Shown here: positions 33,577 to 42,392 of the stretch, piece by piece
Numbering within the stretch: the stretch's first letter is position 1
Layout of the letters: every line of letters starts with the position of its first letter
Assembly: GCA_035695105.1 (NCBI GenBank)
Contig: DASSEV010000059.1
Coordinates: forward strand, 1-64,000
Source of the DNA: JAICYJ01 sp035695105
GTDB lineage: Bacteria > Actinomycetota > Thermoleophilia > Gaiellales > JAICJC01
DNA: 64,000 nucleotides
Reading direction: 5' to 3'
Made by a program: the position numbers and the translations under genes
The notes under the pieces: generated by a model
Seen by the model: only the letters and a program-made list of their open reading frames with translations
Told to the model about the DNA's origin: nothing
Database searches by the model: none

Positions 33577-35748
33577 TCAAGCCGTCGGAATGCTGAATCT
33601 GACCGAGGTGCCCGACCCGCGGGACGACTCCACGGCGATCTGCCCGCCGGCCATGCGCACGCGCTCGATCATGGTGTCGAGGCCCATGTGCATGCGCCTG
33701 GTGCGCCGGTCGAGCGCCTGCCCGATGTCGAACCCGCAGCCGTCGTCGACCACCTCGCCTCGCAGCTGGCCATCCTGCTCCGCCAGCGCCAGACGAAGCG
33801 ACGAGGCCCGCGCGTGCTTGCGCGCGTTGGAGATGGCCTCCTGCACAGTGCGGTAGGTGAGCGTCTCCACCGCTTCCGAGTAGCGGCCGACGTTGACCTC
33901 CGCGAACGCCTCGAAGCCGGCCTCGGCGGCGGCCGTGGCCGCGAGATCCCGGAGCGCGGGATCGAGCCCCTGACTCTCGAGCAGGGGCGGGCGCAGCTCG
34001 AACATGAGCCGGCGCGTCCGCTCGACCGCGGCGGCCAGGGTGGCGCGCGCCGTCGCGGCCGATGCACCCGCACCCTCCGCGTCGCCGCGCTCGATCGCCT
34101 TCGTCAGCCGGTCGAGCGAGAGCAGCGTCGCCGTCATCACCTGGACGGTGTCGTCGTGGAGCTCCGTCGCGATGCGGGTGCGCTCCTCCTCCGCCGTCCG
34201 CAGCATCTCGGCCATCACCAGGCGCCGCCGCTCCTCGCTCTCGCGGAGCGCCCGCTCGGCGCGCAGCCGGTCGGTCACGTCCTCGCCGATGCTCGCAGCC
34301 GACACCACGCGCCCGTCCGCATCACGGAGCGGCGTGCTGCTCCACGAGATCGTTCGCAGCTCGCCGGAGCGCGTGCGCATCGTCGCCACGTCGTGCGGGA
34401 TGACGGTGCCGCCCGCCAGCTCGTGGAAGAAGATGCGGGTGGTCTTCTCCTCCGGAGCCACGAACATCTCCAGCCACGTGCGGCCGATCAGCTCGTCGCG
34501 CGAGTAGCCGCTGAGCGCAGTCAGATGGTCGTTGCAGAAGGTGATCGTCCCGTCCACGTCGGTGATCACGGCGGCCAGCTGCACAGTCTCGAGCAGCTCG
34601 CGGAATCGGCGCCCCGACTCTCGCTCGGCCGTCTCGGCCTCCTTCTGCGCGGTGATGTCGAGCATCACGCCCTGCAGCAGCGTCCGGCGCCCATCCGAGC
34701 TGGGGACCGGCGCGGCGCGGTCGCTGACCCAGCTGACCTTGCCGTCCGGCCTGACGACGCGAAACTCCGCCTCGAGCCCTCTGCCTTCGGCGGCGTGCCG
34801 GTTGTAGGTGTCGACGATGCGTCCCCGGTCATCCGGGTGCAGCGCATCCACCCACTCCTCCAGCCACTGCTCCGGCGTCATCCCGGTGAGCTCTTCGATC
34901 TGCGGGCTGGCGTAGCTCGGCTCGTAGTCGAGCCCGTCGATGTAGGTGACCGCGGGCAGCCGCTCCACGAGATCGCGCCAGCGGCGCTCGGCGACCCGAA
35001 GCGCGTTCACCGCGTCCACGTGCGAGGTGACGTCGAAAATGACGCCCTGCCTGCCGGACGGGTTGCCGTACGCATCATGCACCACCATGTCCACGTTGCG
35101 CACCCAGACAACGTCGTTGTCCGGTCGGATCATCCGGTATTCGGTGTCCCAGGTGCGGCCATCCTCACGGGCCCGCTCCCAGCTGGCGACGACCGCGTCG
35201 CGATCCTCCGGGTGCAGCATCGTCCGCCAGGCCTCGGCGACCTGGCCGCTGGCCAGCTCCTGCGACGTGAACCCGAGGACGCTCTCGATGTGGGGGCTGA
35301 CGAACAGCCTGATCTGGCCGTCGGAGGAAGTCTCGTAGGCCACCACCGGCATCTCGCGGATGAGCATGCGGTAGCGCCCGTCGATCGCGGCGGCGTGCCG
35401 CAGGTCGGCGTCCCGTCTCAGCACCACGGACAGGACCGTCGAGCAGCGCTCGAGCAGCGCGCGCTCGGCATCGGTCGGGGCACTGCCCTCGGGCCCGTGA
35501 ACGGCGATCGTGGCTACCTCCCGGTCGCCGAGCACGACCGGCAGCGAGACGCGCAGCTGTGTGGTTCCAGGAACGCCCCCGGCCGCCGCGCCCGCCGGCT
35601 CGACGTTGCAGCGCAGCCCGGGCAGGCAACGCTCTACCAGATCGATGAAGGCGGTGATCAGCTCGTCGGTCGGCGCCCCCGCCGCGACCCGCGATAGGAG
35701 CGCTTCCTGGCCCTCGAGCAGACGATCCATGACCGTGGGCTCCGTCAC
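33577..35748 (-). CDS. PAS-rich sensor histidine kinase (HisKA_3 type)
   Basis: The 723-residue soluble kinase has an N-terminal GAF-like domain (about 25-110), three PAS domains (about 125-245, 255-370 and 380-495), a HisKA_3 dimerisation helix with the phosphoacceptor in ERTRIATELHDDTVQ (His531), and a HATPase_c domain (about 620-722) with the N-box QEAISNARKHARA and DDGCGF. There is no transmembrane segment, so it senses cytoplasmic signals, perhaps redox, light or small ligands. No response regulator is adjacent, making it an orphan. GTG start at 35748 with an ATG six codons on. Confidence 0.93.
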   Translation of the reverse strand: MTEPTVMDRLLEGQEALLSRVAAGAPTDELITAFIDLVERCLPGLRCNVEPAGAAAGGVPGTTQLRVSLPVVLGDREVATIAVHGPEGSAPTDAERALLERCSTVLSVVLRRDADLRHAAAIDGRYRMLIREMPVVAYETSSDGQIRLFVSPHIESVLGFTSQELASGQVAEAWRTMLHPEDRDAVVASWERAREDGRTWDTEYRMIRPDNDVVWVRNVDMVVHDAYGNPSGRQGVIFDVTSHVDAVNALRVAERRWRDLVERLPAVTYIDGLDYEPSYASPQIEELTGMTPEQWLEEWVDALHPDDRGRIVDTYNRHAAEGRGLEAEFRVVRPDGKVSWVSDRAAPVPSSDGRRTLLQGVMLDITAQKEAETAERESGRRFRELLETVQLAAVITDVDGTITFCNDHLTALSGYSRDELIGRTWLEMFVAPEEKTTRIFFHELAGGTVIPHDVATMRTRSGELRTISWSSTPLRDADGRVVSAASIGEDVTDRLRAERALRESEERRRLVMAEMLRTAEEERTRIATELHDDTVQVMTATLLSLDRLTKAIERGDAEGAGASAATARATLAAAVERTRRLMFELRPPLLESQGLDPALRDLAATAAAEAGFEAFAEVNVGRYSEAVETLTYRTVQEAISNARKHARASSLRLALAEQDGQLRGEVVDDGCGFDIGQALDRRTRRMHMGLDTMIERVRMAGGQIAVESSRGSGTSVRFSIPTA

Positions 35749-35805
35749 GTGTGAAGCATCGCAAATCGGACGGTCACGCCCCGTCCCCGATTCGCAGTAA
35801 GAGCG

Positions 35806-36261
35806 TTACCCGAGCCGCGACCAGAACTCGGCCAGCTGCGCCTGCTCCGCGCCGTCGAAACGCGAGAGAAACCGTTCTCTGACGTCCGCGACGTGCGTGG
35901 TGCGGGCCTCGTCGAGGCGGGAGCGGCCCCGCGGCGTGAGCGCCGCAAACGACCCACGCGCGTCCGATGCACAGGCGCGCCGCTCGACCAGGCCGTCACG
36001 CTCCAGCCGATCGATCAGCCGGGTGATGCCGCTCCGGCTCAGCCACACCGCGTCGGCCAGGTCGCTCATGCGCTGCATCCCGTCCGGCTCGCGGGAAAGG
36101 CGCAGCAGCACCTCGTAGGAGCTGAGCGGGAGGCCGTGCGCCTCGGTCAATGTCGCGTCCAGCTCGCGCACGAGCGTCGCGTGGCTGCGCAGGAACCCGA
36201 CCCAGGCGGCGGCCTCCTCGTCGGTGAGGACGCCGGCCGGCGTTCGGGCTGGTGCAGCCAT
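35806..36261 (-). CDS. MarR-family transcriptional regulator
   Basis: The 151-residue protein has the MarR winged helix in its middle: LSSYEVLLRLSREPDGMQRMSDLADAV near 45-70, recognition helix SRSGITRLIDRLERDGLVERR, and the wing CASDARGSFAALTPRG. Flanking helices form the dimer interface. It is divergent from pepF and may regulate it or itself. It has no identifiable ligand residues. Start ATG at 36261. Confidence 0.93.
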   Translation of the reverse strand: MAAPARTPAGVLTDEEAAAWVGFLRSHATLVRELDATLTEAHGLPLSSYEVLLRLSREPDGMQRMSDLADAVWLSRSGITRLIDRLERDGLVERRACASDARGSFAALTPRGRSRLDEARTTHVADVRERFLSRFDGAEQAQLAEFWSRLG

Positions 36262-36343
36262 GCATTCAGGATAGAGCGTGGACCCGACGAGCGGGTCATC
36301 CGGCGCTGCGAACGGCCCGCGCGATCATCTAGTGTTCGGCGCC

Positions 36344-38131
36344 GTGAGCACCGTGCAGGCCTCGGGAGTCCACTGGGATCTGACCCCGCTGTTCGCCACT
36401 CCGAGCGCGGCGCAGTCGGCGATCGAGCCCGCCCTCGAGCGCGCCCGCAGCTTCGAGTCGACATGGCGCGGCCGGATGGCCTCGGTCACGCCCGCGGAGC
36501 TGGCCGAGGCGCTGGAGGAGCTCGGCGCCATCGAGAACGAGCTGTCGCGGATCGCGTCCTACGCGATGCTGCGCAAGGCGGTCGACGTCACCAGCGAGGA
36601 GAACCGCGACCTCGGCGCTGCCGTCGACACCGCCGTTGTCCAAGCCCAAAACGCGCTTCGGTTCTTCGAGCTGGAGTGGCTCGCGCTCGACGACGACCGG
36701 GCTCGGGAGCTTGCCGAGGCGCCCGAGGTTGCGCGCGACCGGCACCATCTCGAATCCCAGCGCCGCTACCGCGCCCACGTGCTGAGCGAGCCGGAGGAGC
36801 GGGCGCTGGGCGAGCGCAATCCGGCTGCGGTGTCAGCCTGGCAGACGCTGTACGCACAGACGACCTCGACCATCGAGGTGCCGTTCGACGCCGGCGACGG
36901 GCCGCAGCCCCACACGATCGACCGGCTGCTCGCCTACGTGCACGACGGCCGGCGGGACGTGCGGCTTGCGGCGCTCGACACGCTCTATGCGGCGCTCGAG
37001 CTGCCGTCGCCGGTGCTGGCGCACTGCTACGACTCGCTGGTCGCCGACCGGCTGGTGATCGACCGCCTCCGGAGCTACGGCGACGACCCGATGGCGCAGA
37101 CCCACCTCGACAACGAGCTGGATGCCGAGGTCGTGTACGGGATGATGGACGCCGTCGAGCAGCGCTATCCGCTGGCGCAGCGCTGGTTCCGCGCGAAGGC
37201 CGGGCTGCTCGGTCTCGACGTCCTCGAGCTCGCGGATCAGTACGCGCCCGTGGGCGAGGCGCGCAGCGTGGACTACGACGAGGGCCGCCGGCTGGTGGAT
37301 GCGGCATTCGAGGGGTTCTCGCCGCGCGTTCTCGAGATCGCGCAGGCGTTCTTCACCGACCGGCGGGTGGACGCCGAGCCGCGCGCGGGCAAGCGCGGCG
37401 GCGCCTTCTGCGCGCCGGTGGCACAGGATGCGAAGCCCTACGTGCTCCTCAACTACACGGACACGATGAACGACGTGCTGACGATCGCGCACGAGTTCGG
37501 GCACGGCATGCACTTCCAGCTGTCGCACGCCGCGCAGACGCCGCACTCGGCGCACACCGGGCTGGCGCTGGCCGAGGTGCCCTCCACCTTCGCGGAGTTC
37601 GTCGCCTACGACCACCTGCTGGCGAACGAGGAGGATCCGGGGACGCGCATGGCGCTGACGGCGGCACGCTGCGAGGGCAACTTCGCCACGGTCTACCGCC
37701 AGACGGTGCTCGCGCGCTACGAGCAGCGCGCGTACGGGCTGCGTGCCGAGTCGCAGGCCCTGACCGTCGAGCGCCTGAGCGACATCTGGATCGAGCAGAA
37801 CGTCCGCTACTACGGCGACAGCATGCGGCTGCCCGACGGGTACCGGCTGGGCTGGTCGTACATCCCCCACTTCATCTCCACCCGCTTCTACACCTATGCC
37901 TACGTGTTCGCGAAGCTGGTCGCGCTGGCGCTGTACGGCATCTGGCGGGATCGAGGCGAGGACTTCGTGCCGGCGTACCTGGAGTTCCTCGCGGCCGGCG
38001 GCTCCGCCGCCCCGGCCGAGCTGCTCGCGGGCCTCGGCGTCGACGTCCGCGGCAGCGAGATCTGGGACATCGCGTTCGGTGAGCTCGAGCGCATGATCGA
38101 GGCCGCCGAGCGCGAGGCCGCGGCGGGCTGA
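36344..38131 (+). CDS. Oligoendopeptidase F (M3 family)
   Basis: The 595-residue zinc metallopeptidase cleaves short peptides in the cytoplasm. The active site is HEFGHGMHF (HExxH near residues 384-388), followed about 25 residues on by the third ligand in EVPSTFAEFVAYDH. The N-terminal helical domain opens VHWDLTPLFATPS, as in PepF. GTG at 36344 is chosen because the family begins with W-L-T/D-x-L; the frame from 36278 lacks a site. A TAGTGT box nine bases earlier suggests a leaderless start. It is divergent from a MarR gene. Confidence 0.93.
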   Translation: MSTVQASGVHWDLTPLFATPSAAQSAIEPALERARSFESTWRGRMASVTPAELAEALEELGAIENELSRIASYAMLRKAVDVTSEENRDLGAAVDTAVVQAQNALRFFELEWLALDDDRARELAEAPEVARDRHHLESQRRYRAHVLSEPEERALGERNPAAVSAWQTLYAQTTSTIEVPFDAGDGPQPHTIDRLLAYVHDGRRDVRLAALDTLYAALELPSPVLAHCYDSLVADRLVIDRLRSYGDDPMAQTHLDNELDAEVVYGMMDAVEQRYPLAQRWFRAKAGLLGLDVLELADQYAPVGEARSVDYDEGRRLVDAAFEGFSPRVLEIAQAFFTDRRVDAEPRAGKRGGAFCAPVAQDAKPYVLLNYTDTMNDVLTIAHEFGHGMHFQLSHAAQTPHSAHTGLALAEVPSTFAEFVAYDHLLANEEDPGTRMALTAARCEGNFATVYRQTVLARYEQRAYGLRAESQALTVERLSDIWIEQNVRYYGDSMRLPDGYRLGWSYIPHFISTRFYTYAYVFAKLVALALYGIWRDRGEDFVPAYLEFLAAGGSAAPAELLAGLGVDVRGSEIWDIAFGELERMIEAAEREAAAG

Positions 38132-38146
38132 TCCGGCGCCGCTGGT

Positions 38147-38166
38147 GGTCAGCCTGAAGGCTGACC
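38147..38166. terminator. Palindromic hairpin after pepF
   Basis: GGTCAGCC-TGAA-GGCTGACC (38147-38166), an 8-bp stem with a tetraloop, starts 16 bases after the pepF stop. It is closely related to the hairpin after hrcA (18591-18611). Likely a terminator or dispersed palindromic element. Confidence 0.5.
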
Positions 38167-38233
38167 CCGGCTTCGGCGTGCGTCTGAACCGGCACTCAAG
38201 ATCTACGCGCTGCCGCCGATATCGGTAATGCGC

Positions 38234-38254
38234 TAAAATGTTAGTCATGCTAAC
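38234..38254 (+). promoter_or_regulatory. -10 box and operator overlapping MarR start
   Basis: TAAAAT (38234-38239) directly precedes the dyad GTTAG-TCATG-CTAAC (38240-38254), whose centre holds the ATG at 38247. Transcription would start within the dyad, so the message is probably leaderless and the MarR protein could block its own promoter. Confidence 0.6.
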
Positions 38255-38687
38255 GATCTCGGATCCGGTCACGGTCGCCAATCGCCTCCGGCCCGTGCTC
38301 CTCCAGCTCAACCGTCAGCTCCGGCGAGAGCTGGCCCCGCTCGGCATCACCGGTGGCCAGGCTGCCCTGCTGCACGTGATCCGCACGCATCCCGGCATCG
38401 GGGTGCGCGAGCTCGCGAAGCGCGAGGGCGTCAGCGCCGCCGCCATGTCGACCGCCCTGACGCGCCTCGAGGACGGCGGCCTCGTGCGTCGTACCCGCGG
38501 CCAGGTCGACCGGCGCCGTGTCGGCCTCGAGCTGACCGAGGACGGTCTTCGCATCCTCCGCTCCGCCCGTTCGCGGCGCACCGCCTGGCTCGCCGCGCGC
38601 CTCAAGCGCCTCACTCCCGACGAGCTCAACGCGATCGACAGCGTGATCGACCCGCTCAGCCGGCTGCTCGACGAGGAGCCCGCGTGA
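38247..38687 (+). CDS. MarR-family regulator of the adjacent MFS pump
   Basis: The 146-residue protein has the MarR fold: LGITGGQAALLHVIRTHPGIGVRELAKREGVS, then recognition helix AAAMSTALTRLEDGGLVRR and wing GQVDRRRVGLELT. It overlaps the MFS transporter gene by four bases (GTGA), the classic repressor-pump operon. A palindrome over its start codon fits autorepression. An ATG at 38238 adds three residues, but it would lie inside the -10 region, so 38247 is used. Confidence 0.92.
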   Translation: MLTISDPVTVANRLRPVLLQLNRQLRRELAPLGITGGQAALLHVIRTHPGIGVRELAKREGVSAAAMSTALTRLEDGGLVRRTRGQVDRRRVGLELTEDGLRILRSARSRRTAWLAARLKRLTPDELNAIDSVIDPLSRLLDEEPA

Positions 38688-39952
38688 CGGCTGCTCTCCT
38701 GCGCGCCAACCACCGGACATTCGCCAGCCTCAGGCGCCACCGCAACTACCGCCTCTTCTTCTCCGGCCAGGTCGTGTCCGTCAGCGGCACCTGGATGCAG
38801 AACATCGCCACCGGCTGGCTCGTCCTCGACCTGTCGCACTCCGCGCTGGTGGTCGGCCTGCTCGCGCTCTGCCAGTTCCTGCCGTTCACGCTGCTCGGCC
38901 TGTTCGCCGGCGTCGTGGTCGACCGGCTGGATGCCCGCCGCACCGTCATCTGGACGCAGATCGTGTCGATGGGAATCGCCGGCGCGCTGGCGGCACTCAC
39001 GCTCGCCGGCATCGTCACCACCTGGGAGGTGCTGCTGCTGGCCGCCATGCGAGGCACCGTGCTGGTGCTCGACGCGCCGGCCCGCCAGGCGCTCACGTTC
39101 GAGATGGTCGGGCGCGACGAGCTGCCGAACGCCGTCGCGCTCAACTCGAGCCTGTTCAACGGCGCCCGCGTCATCGGCCCCGCGCTGGGCGGGGTGATCG
39201 TCGCCGCCGCCGGCGCCGGCGTCTGCTTCGCGCTCAACACGGTCAGCTTCGCCGCCGTGCTGGCCGGGCTCCTGCTGATGCGCACCGACGAGCTCTTCCC
39301 CCGCAACGCCAACGCGGAGCGGCCCACCCTGCTTCGCGGCACCCGGGAGGCGTTCCGCTACGTCCGCAGCTCGCCGCCCGTCTGGCTGGCACTGCTCATG
39401 GTCGCGGTCGTCAGCACCTTCTCGTTCAACTTCAACGTGCTGCTCCCGGTCATGGCCCGCCAGACGCTGAACGGCGGCCCGGAGGTGTTCGGGATCCTCA
39501 CCGCCTTCTTTGGCCTCGGCGCGCTGTCCGGAGCGCTCGTTTCCGCCACGCTCGGCCGCGCCAGCTGGCCCGTGCTGCTGGCGGGCACCGGCGTGTTCGG
39601 AGCGTCGCAGCTGGTGCTGGCGCCCGTTGCCGGCCTGGGCACCGCCTCGGTGCTGCTGTTCGTCACCGGCGCGTCGTTCACGCTCTGGACGTCGAACGCA
39701 AACTCGTTGCTCCAGCTGAACGCCCCCGATCGCCTCCGCGGCCGCGTGATCGGCCTCTACTTCTTCGCCTTCAACGGCGCCGGACCGCTGGGCGGCCTGA
39801 TGGCCGGCTGGCTGGCCTCACGCGGCGGCACCGAGGCGGCGTTTCTCGTGTCCGGCACCGCCAGCGTCGTGATGACGGGCTTTGCGCTGGTCAGGCTGCG
39901 CAGCGACGTGCCGGCGGTGATCGCACGCCACTGGCCCGTGCGGGCGCGCTGA
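38684..39952 (+). CDS. MFS efflux transporter (EntS/MFS_3 type)
   Basis: The 422-residue protein has 12 membrane helices and the MFS_3 pattern: FASLRRHRNYRLFFSGQVVS at the N-terminus, GTWMQNIATGWLVLDL, motif-A-like GVVVDRLDARRTVI in loop 2-3 and APARQALTFEMVGRDELPNA after helix 4. Relatives export siderophores, macrolides or other small molecules. The substrate is unknown. It is cotranslated with the MarR gene, so it is probably induced by a toxic ligand of that regulator. GTG start overlaps the MarR stop. Confidence 0.9.
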   Translation: MTAALLRANHRTFASLRRHRNYRLFFSGQVVSVSGTWMQNIATGWLVLDLSHSALVVGLLALCQFLPFTLLGLFAGVVVDRLDARRTVIWTQIVSMGIAGALAALTLAGIVTTWEVLLLAAMRGTVLVLDAPARQALTFEMVGRDELPNAVALNSSLFNGARVIGPALGGVIVAAAGAGVCFALNTVSFAAVLAGLLLMRTDELFPRNANAERPTLLRGTREAFRYVRSSPPVWLALLMVAVVSTFSFNFNVLLPVMARQTLNGGPEVFGILTAFFGLGALSGALVSATLGRASWPVLLAGTGVFGASQLVLAPVAGLGTASVLLFVTGASFTLWTSNANSLLQLNAPDRLRGRVIGLYFFAFNGAGPLGGLMAGWLASRGGTEAAFLVSGTASVVMTGFALVRLRSDVPAVIARHWPVRAR

Positions 39953-39984
39953 GCCGGCGCCGTTCCCCGGTCAGTGAGGGCGCA

Positions 39985-40707
39985 TTACGCCTGTGCGTGG
40001 TGCACGATCTCGATGTTGCACCCGTCCGGGTCGCGCACGAACGCGGCGTAGTACCCGGGGCTGTACCCGAAGCGTTCGCCCGGCGGCCCGTTGTCCTCGA
40101 AGCCGGCGGCGAGTGCGGCATCGTGGAACTCCTGGACCTGCCGCCGGTCGCCCGGAAACGCCACGTGCAGGTTCTCGGTCGGCCGGCCCGCGACGATCGA
40201 GAAGGAGCCGCTGCTGCCCGCGAACCGCACCCGATCCGGATGCTCGCCCGCCTTCCGGAAGCCGCCATGGGGCCCGACCAGCTCGTAGAAGGCGCACGAC
40301 CTGGCCAGGTCGGCAACCCGGATCCAGACGTGGTCGATCGTCCCTGGGGGCCTCACGGCATCGTGGTGCACGGCCTCGACGCTCATGCCGTCCGGATCGC
40401 GCAGGAAGCCGCCGTAGTAGTCCTCACCGTAGCGCGGCCGTAACCCGGGCCGGCCGTCGTCCATGTACCCCGCGTCCGTGCCGGCCTGCCAGAACGCGTC
40501 GACGTGCTCGCGGGAGGGCGCGGAGAAGCCGATGTGGACGCGTCGCGTCACGGGGATCGAGCGCGTCGCCTCGTAGAAGCCGAAGTCGTCCCACTCCCCG
40601 TCCGTCGACGGCCCGACGCCGAGCACTCCGAGCACCGTGTTGTAGAACCGCAGCGATTCAGCTGGGTCGGACACGCGGACGGTCACGTGATCGAACACCG
40701 GCGTCAC
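39985..40707 (-). CDS. Two-domain VOC (glyoxalase/dioxygenase-like) protein
   Basis: The 240-residue protein contains two VOC modules. The first (2-115) opens FDHVTVRVSDPAESLRFYNTVLG and closes with GGFLRDPDGMSVEAVHH. The second (122-238) opens IDHVWIRVADLARSCAFYELVG and closes with AAFVRDPDGCNIEIVHH. Each has the His and Glu positions used for metal in glyoxalases and bleomycin-resistance proteins. A duplicated single-chain architecture fits dioxygenase-, glyoxalase- or sequestration-type functions; the substrate is unknown. It is convergent with the MFS pump. Confidence 0.88.
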   Translation of the reverse strand: MTPVFDHVTVRVSDPAESLRFYNTVLGVLGVGPSTDGEWDDFGFYEATRSIPVTRRVHIGFSAPSREHVDAFWQAGTDAGYMDDGRPGLRPRYGEDYYGGFLRDPDGMSVEAVHHDAVRPPGTIDHVWIRVADLARSCAFYELVGPHGGFRKAGEHPDRVRFAGSSGSFSIVAGRPTENLHVAFPGDRRQVQEFHDAALAAGFEDNGPPGERFGYSPGYYAAFVRDPDGCNIEIVHHAQA

Positions 40708-40753
40708 TATGGCAGATCACCTCGATCACCGCCATATTGCGGACGCAAGGCGA

Positions 40754-42019
40754 TTAGTGCGCGTGCGCCTGCTCGTGTGATGCGCGGCCGCGGCCGCCCG
40801 CATACCGCTCCGGCTCGGCCTGGAAGCGGTGGAGGCAGTGCTCGGAGCAGAACACGAATGTCTTCCCGCCGTGCTCCGCACGCAGCCCCTTGGCGCGGTC
40901 GACCTGCATGCCGCACACGGGGTCGGTCGCACCTCGGCGCATCGTCAGCCCGAACAGCGCGGCGAAGGCGACGGTGGCGAGCACGTTCAGCACCAGCTTG
41001 TAGTCGACCGTGATGGGAGCGAAGATGTCCGCCCTGCCGGGCCGCGTCTCGGGCACGATGCCCGCCACGGTGAACAGGCCGTCGATGGCGAGCGCCGCAA
41101 TCACCATCGTGGTGAACATCAGCGCCGTGATGCGGATCGTGAACGCCATGCCGTAGTACTTCCGGTAGATCGCGAGGATCGGTAGCACGAGCAGGTCGGC
41201 GAAGATGAAGGCGAGCACGCCGCCGAAGCTGATCCCGCCCGACCACAGCACGGCGGCGAGCGGGACGTTGCCCACTGAGCATACGAAGCTGAGGATCGCG
41301 ATCAGCGGTCCGATCAGCGCGTTCTCGATCGCGCTCACCGGCCCCGGAGCGTCGGTCAGGAACAGCGACTGGAAGAACCCGTTGCCGAGCAGGCCGATGA
41401 ACCCCGCGAGCAGGAAGCCGATCGAGATCTCCTTCCAGAGCATCTGCCAGTCGCCGCGGAAGTTGTGTGCCACGTCCGACCATGCCGACATGCTGGTGAG
41501 GCGCTGGCGCAACGGCATGGAATCGCCCGCCATGTGGTGCTGGTGGCCCGTGTCCGCCGCCAGCGCGTGCTGACGCGCCTCCCGCTCCAGCGACGGCGAC
41601 ACCACGACCCGGATGAACAGCGCCATCAGCGCGATCATCACCAGGCCGCCCAGGTACTCCGCGAGCGTGAACTGCCAGCCGATCAACACCCACAGCACCA
41701 GGCCGAGCTCCCAGACGAGGTTCGTCGAGGCGAACTGGAAGGCCATCGCGGAGGCGGCCGACGCGCCCTTCTGGAACAGAGACTTGCCGATCGCCACCGC
41801 AGCGTAGGAACATGAGGAGGACGCGGCGCCGAGCAGCGTTGCCACGCCCACGGGCCGGGGCCCCGCCCCGGCCATGGCCGATTCGATCCGGCCGCGCGGC
41901 ACCCATGCCTGCACGATCGCCGAGATCGCGAAGCCGAGCACGAGCGCCCACCAAACGTCCCAGGCCATGAGCAGCGCATTCTCGATCCCGCGCAGAACTT
42001 GCGATGCGATGTCGCCCAT
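40754..42019 (-). CDS. ArsP/DUF318-like permease fused to a YHS domain
   Basis: The 421-residue membrane protein has eight or more helices and a permease pattern of the DUF318/ArsP family, with a glycine- and serine-rich ATLLGAASSSCSYAA near 60-74 and FVCSVGNVPLAAVLWSGG near 246-263. The loop near 152-168 is His-rich (DTGHQHHMAG). A YHS/TRASH-like metal-binding domain closes the protein (ATDPVCGMQVDRAK near 365-378, FVFCSEHCLHRF near 389-400), then HEQAHAH. This suggests export of a soft metal, metalloid or organoarsenical. It starts directly behind the ArsR gene. Confidence 0.88.
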   Translation of the reverse strand: MGDIASQVLRGIENALLMAWDVWWALVLGFAISAIVQAWVPRGRIESAMAGAGPRPVGVATLLGAASSSCSYAAVAIGKSLFQKGASAASAMAFQFASTNLVWELGLVLWVLIGWQFTLAEYLGGLVMIALMALFIRVVVSPSLEREARQHALAADTGHQHHMAGDSMPLRQRLTSMSAWSDVAHNFRGDWQMLWKEISIGFLLAGFIGLLGNGFFQSLFLTDAPGPVSAIENALIGPLIAILSFVCSVGNVPLAAVLWSGGISFGGVLAFIFADLLVLPILAIYRKYYGMAFTIRITALMFTTMVIAALAIDGLFTVAGIVPETRPGRADIFAPITVDYKLVLNVLATVAFAALFGLTMRRGATDPVCGMQVDRAKGLRAEHGGKTFVFCSEHCLHRFQAEPERYAGGRGRASHEQAHAH

Positions 42020-42355
42020 TTAGGCGCCACCCGCCGCGGCGAGCAGCGACACGCCGCGCTCGGTGAGCGAGTACATCGTCATCTTTCCCTGCTTGCGGGC
42101 GCTGACGATGCCGCCCGCCTTCAGCACCTTCATGTGATGCGACACCAGGTTCTGTGAGCGCTGAGCGATCCAGGCCAGGTCGCAGACGCACAGCTCGTCG
42201 CCTCCGGTCAGCGCCATGGCGAGCGCCAGCCGGGTGGGGTCGCCCAGCGAGCGGTAGCCGTCGGCCAACCGCTCGGCCACCTCCACCGCCGGCCGGGCAT
42301 CGCGCAGCCGCAGCCCGTGCTGCTCGTCGATGTGCAGGAGGACGCCGTCGGTCAC
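42020..42355 (-). CDS. ArsR-family metal-responsive repressor
   Basis: The 111-residue protein has the ArsR/SmtB winged helix: YRSLGDPTRLALAMALTGGD near 34-53, recognition helix SQNLVSHHMKVLKAGGIV and wing RKQGKMTMYSLT. The metal site CVC in ELCVCDLA (56-58) is the ArsR/CadC-type Cys pair. It is immediately followed by the permease-YHS gene, so derepression by metal would switch on export. No operator was identified with certainty in the short leader (42356-42392). Confidence 0.92.
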   Translation of the reverse strand: MTDGVLLHIDEQHGLRLRDARPAVEVAERLADGYRSLGDPTRLALAMALTGGDELCVCDLAWIAQRSQNLVSHHMKVLKAGGIVSARKQGKMTMYSLTERGVSLLAAAGGA

Positions 42356-42392
42356 GGCATCATCCTAACATCTGTTGATACGTACTGAGGAC

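Noticed and set aside
33571..35697. Plus-strand frame of about 700 codons opposite the histidine kinase
   Set aside because: Third-codon-position shadow of a clearly recognised kinase; composition is His/Arg/Gly-rich and nothing in it resembles a protein family.
35893..38082. Plus-strand frame overlapping MarR and pepF
   Set aside because: Arg/Gly/Ala shadow of pepF in another phase.
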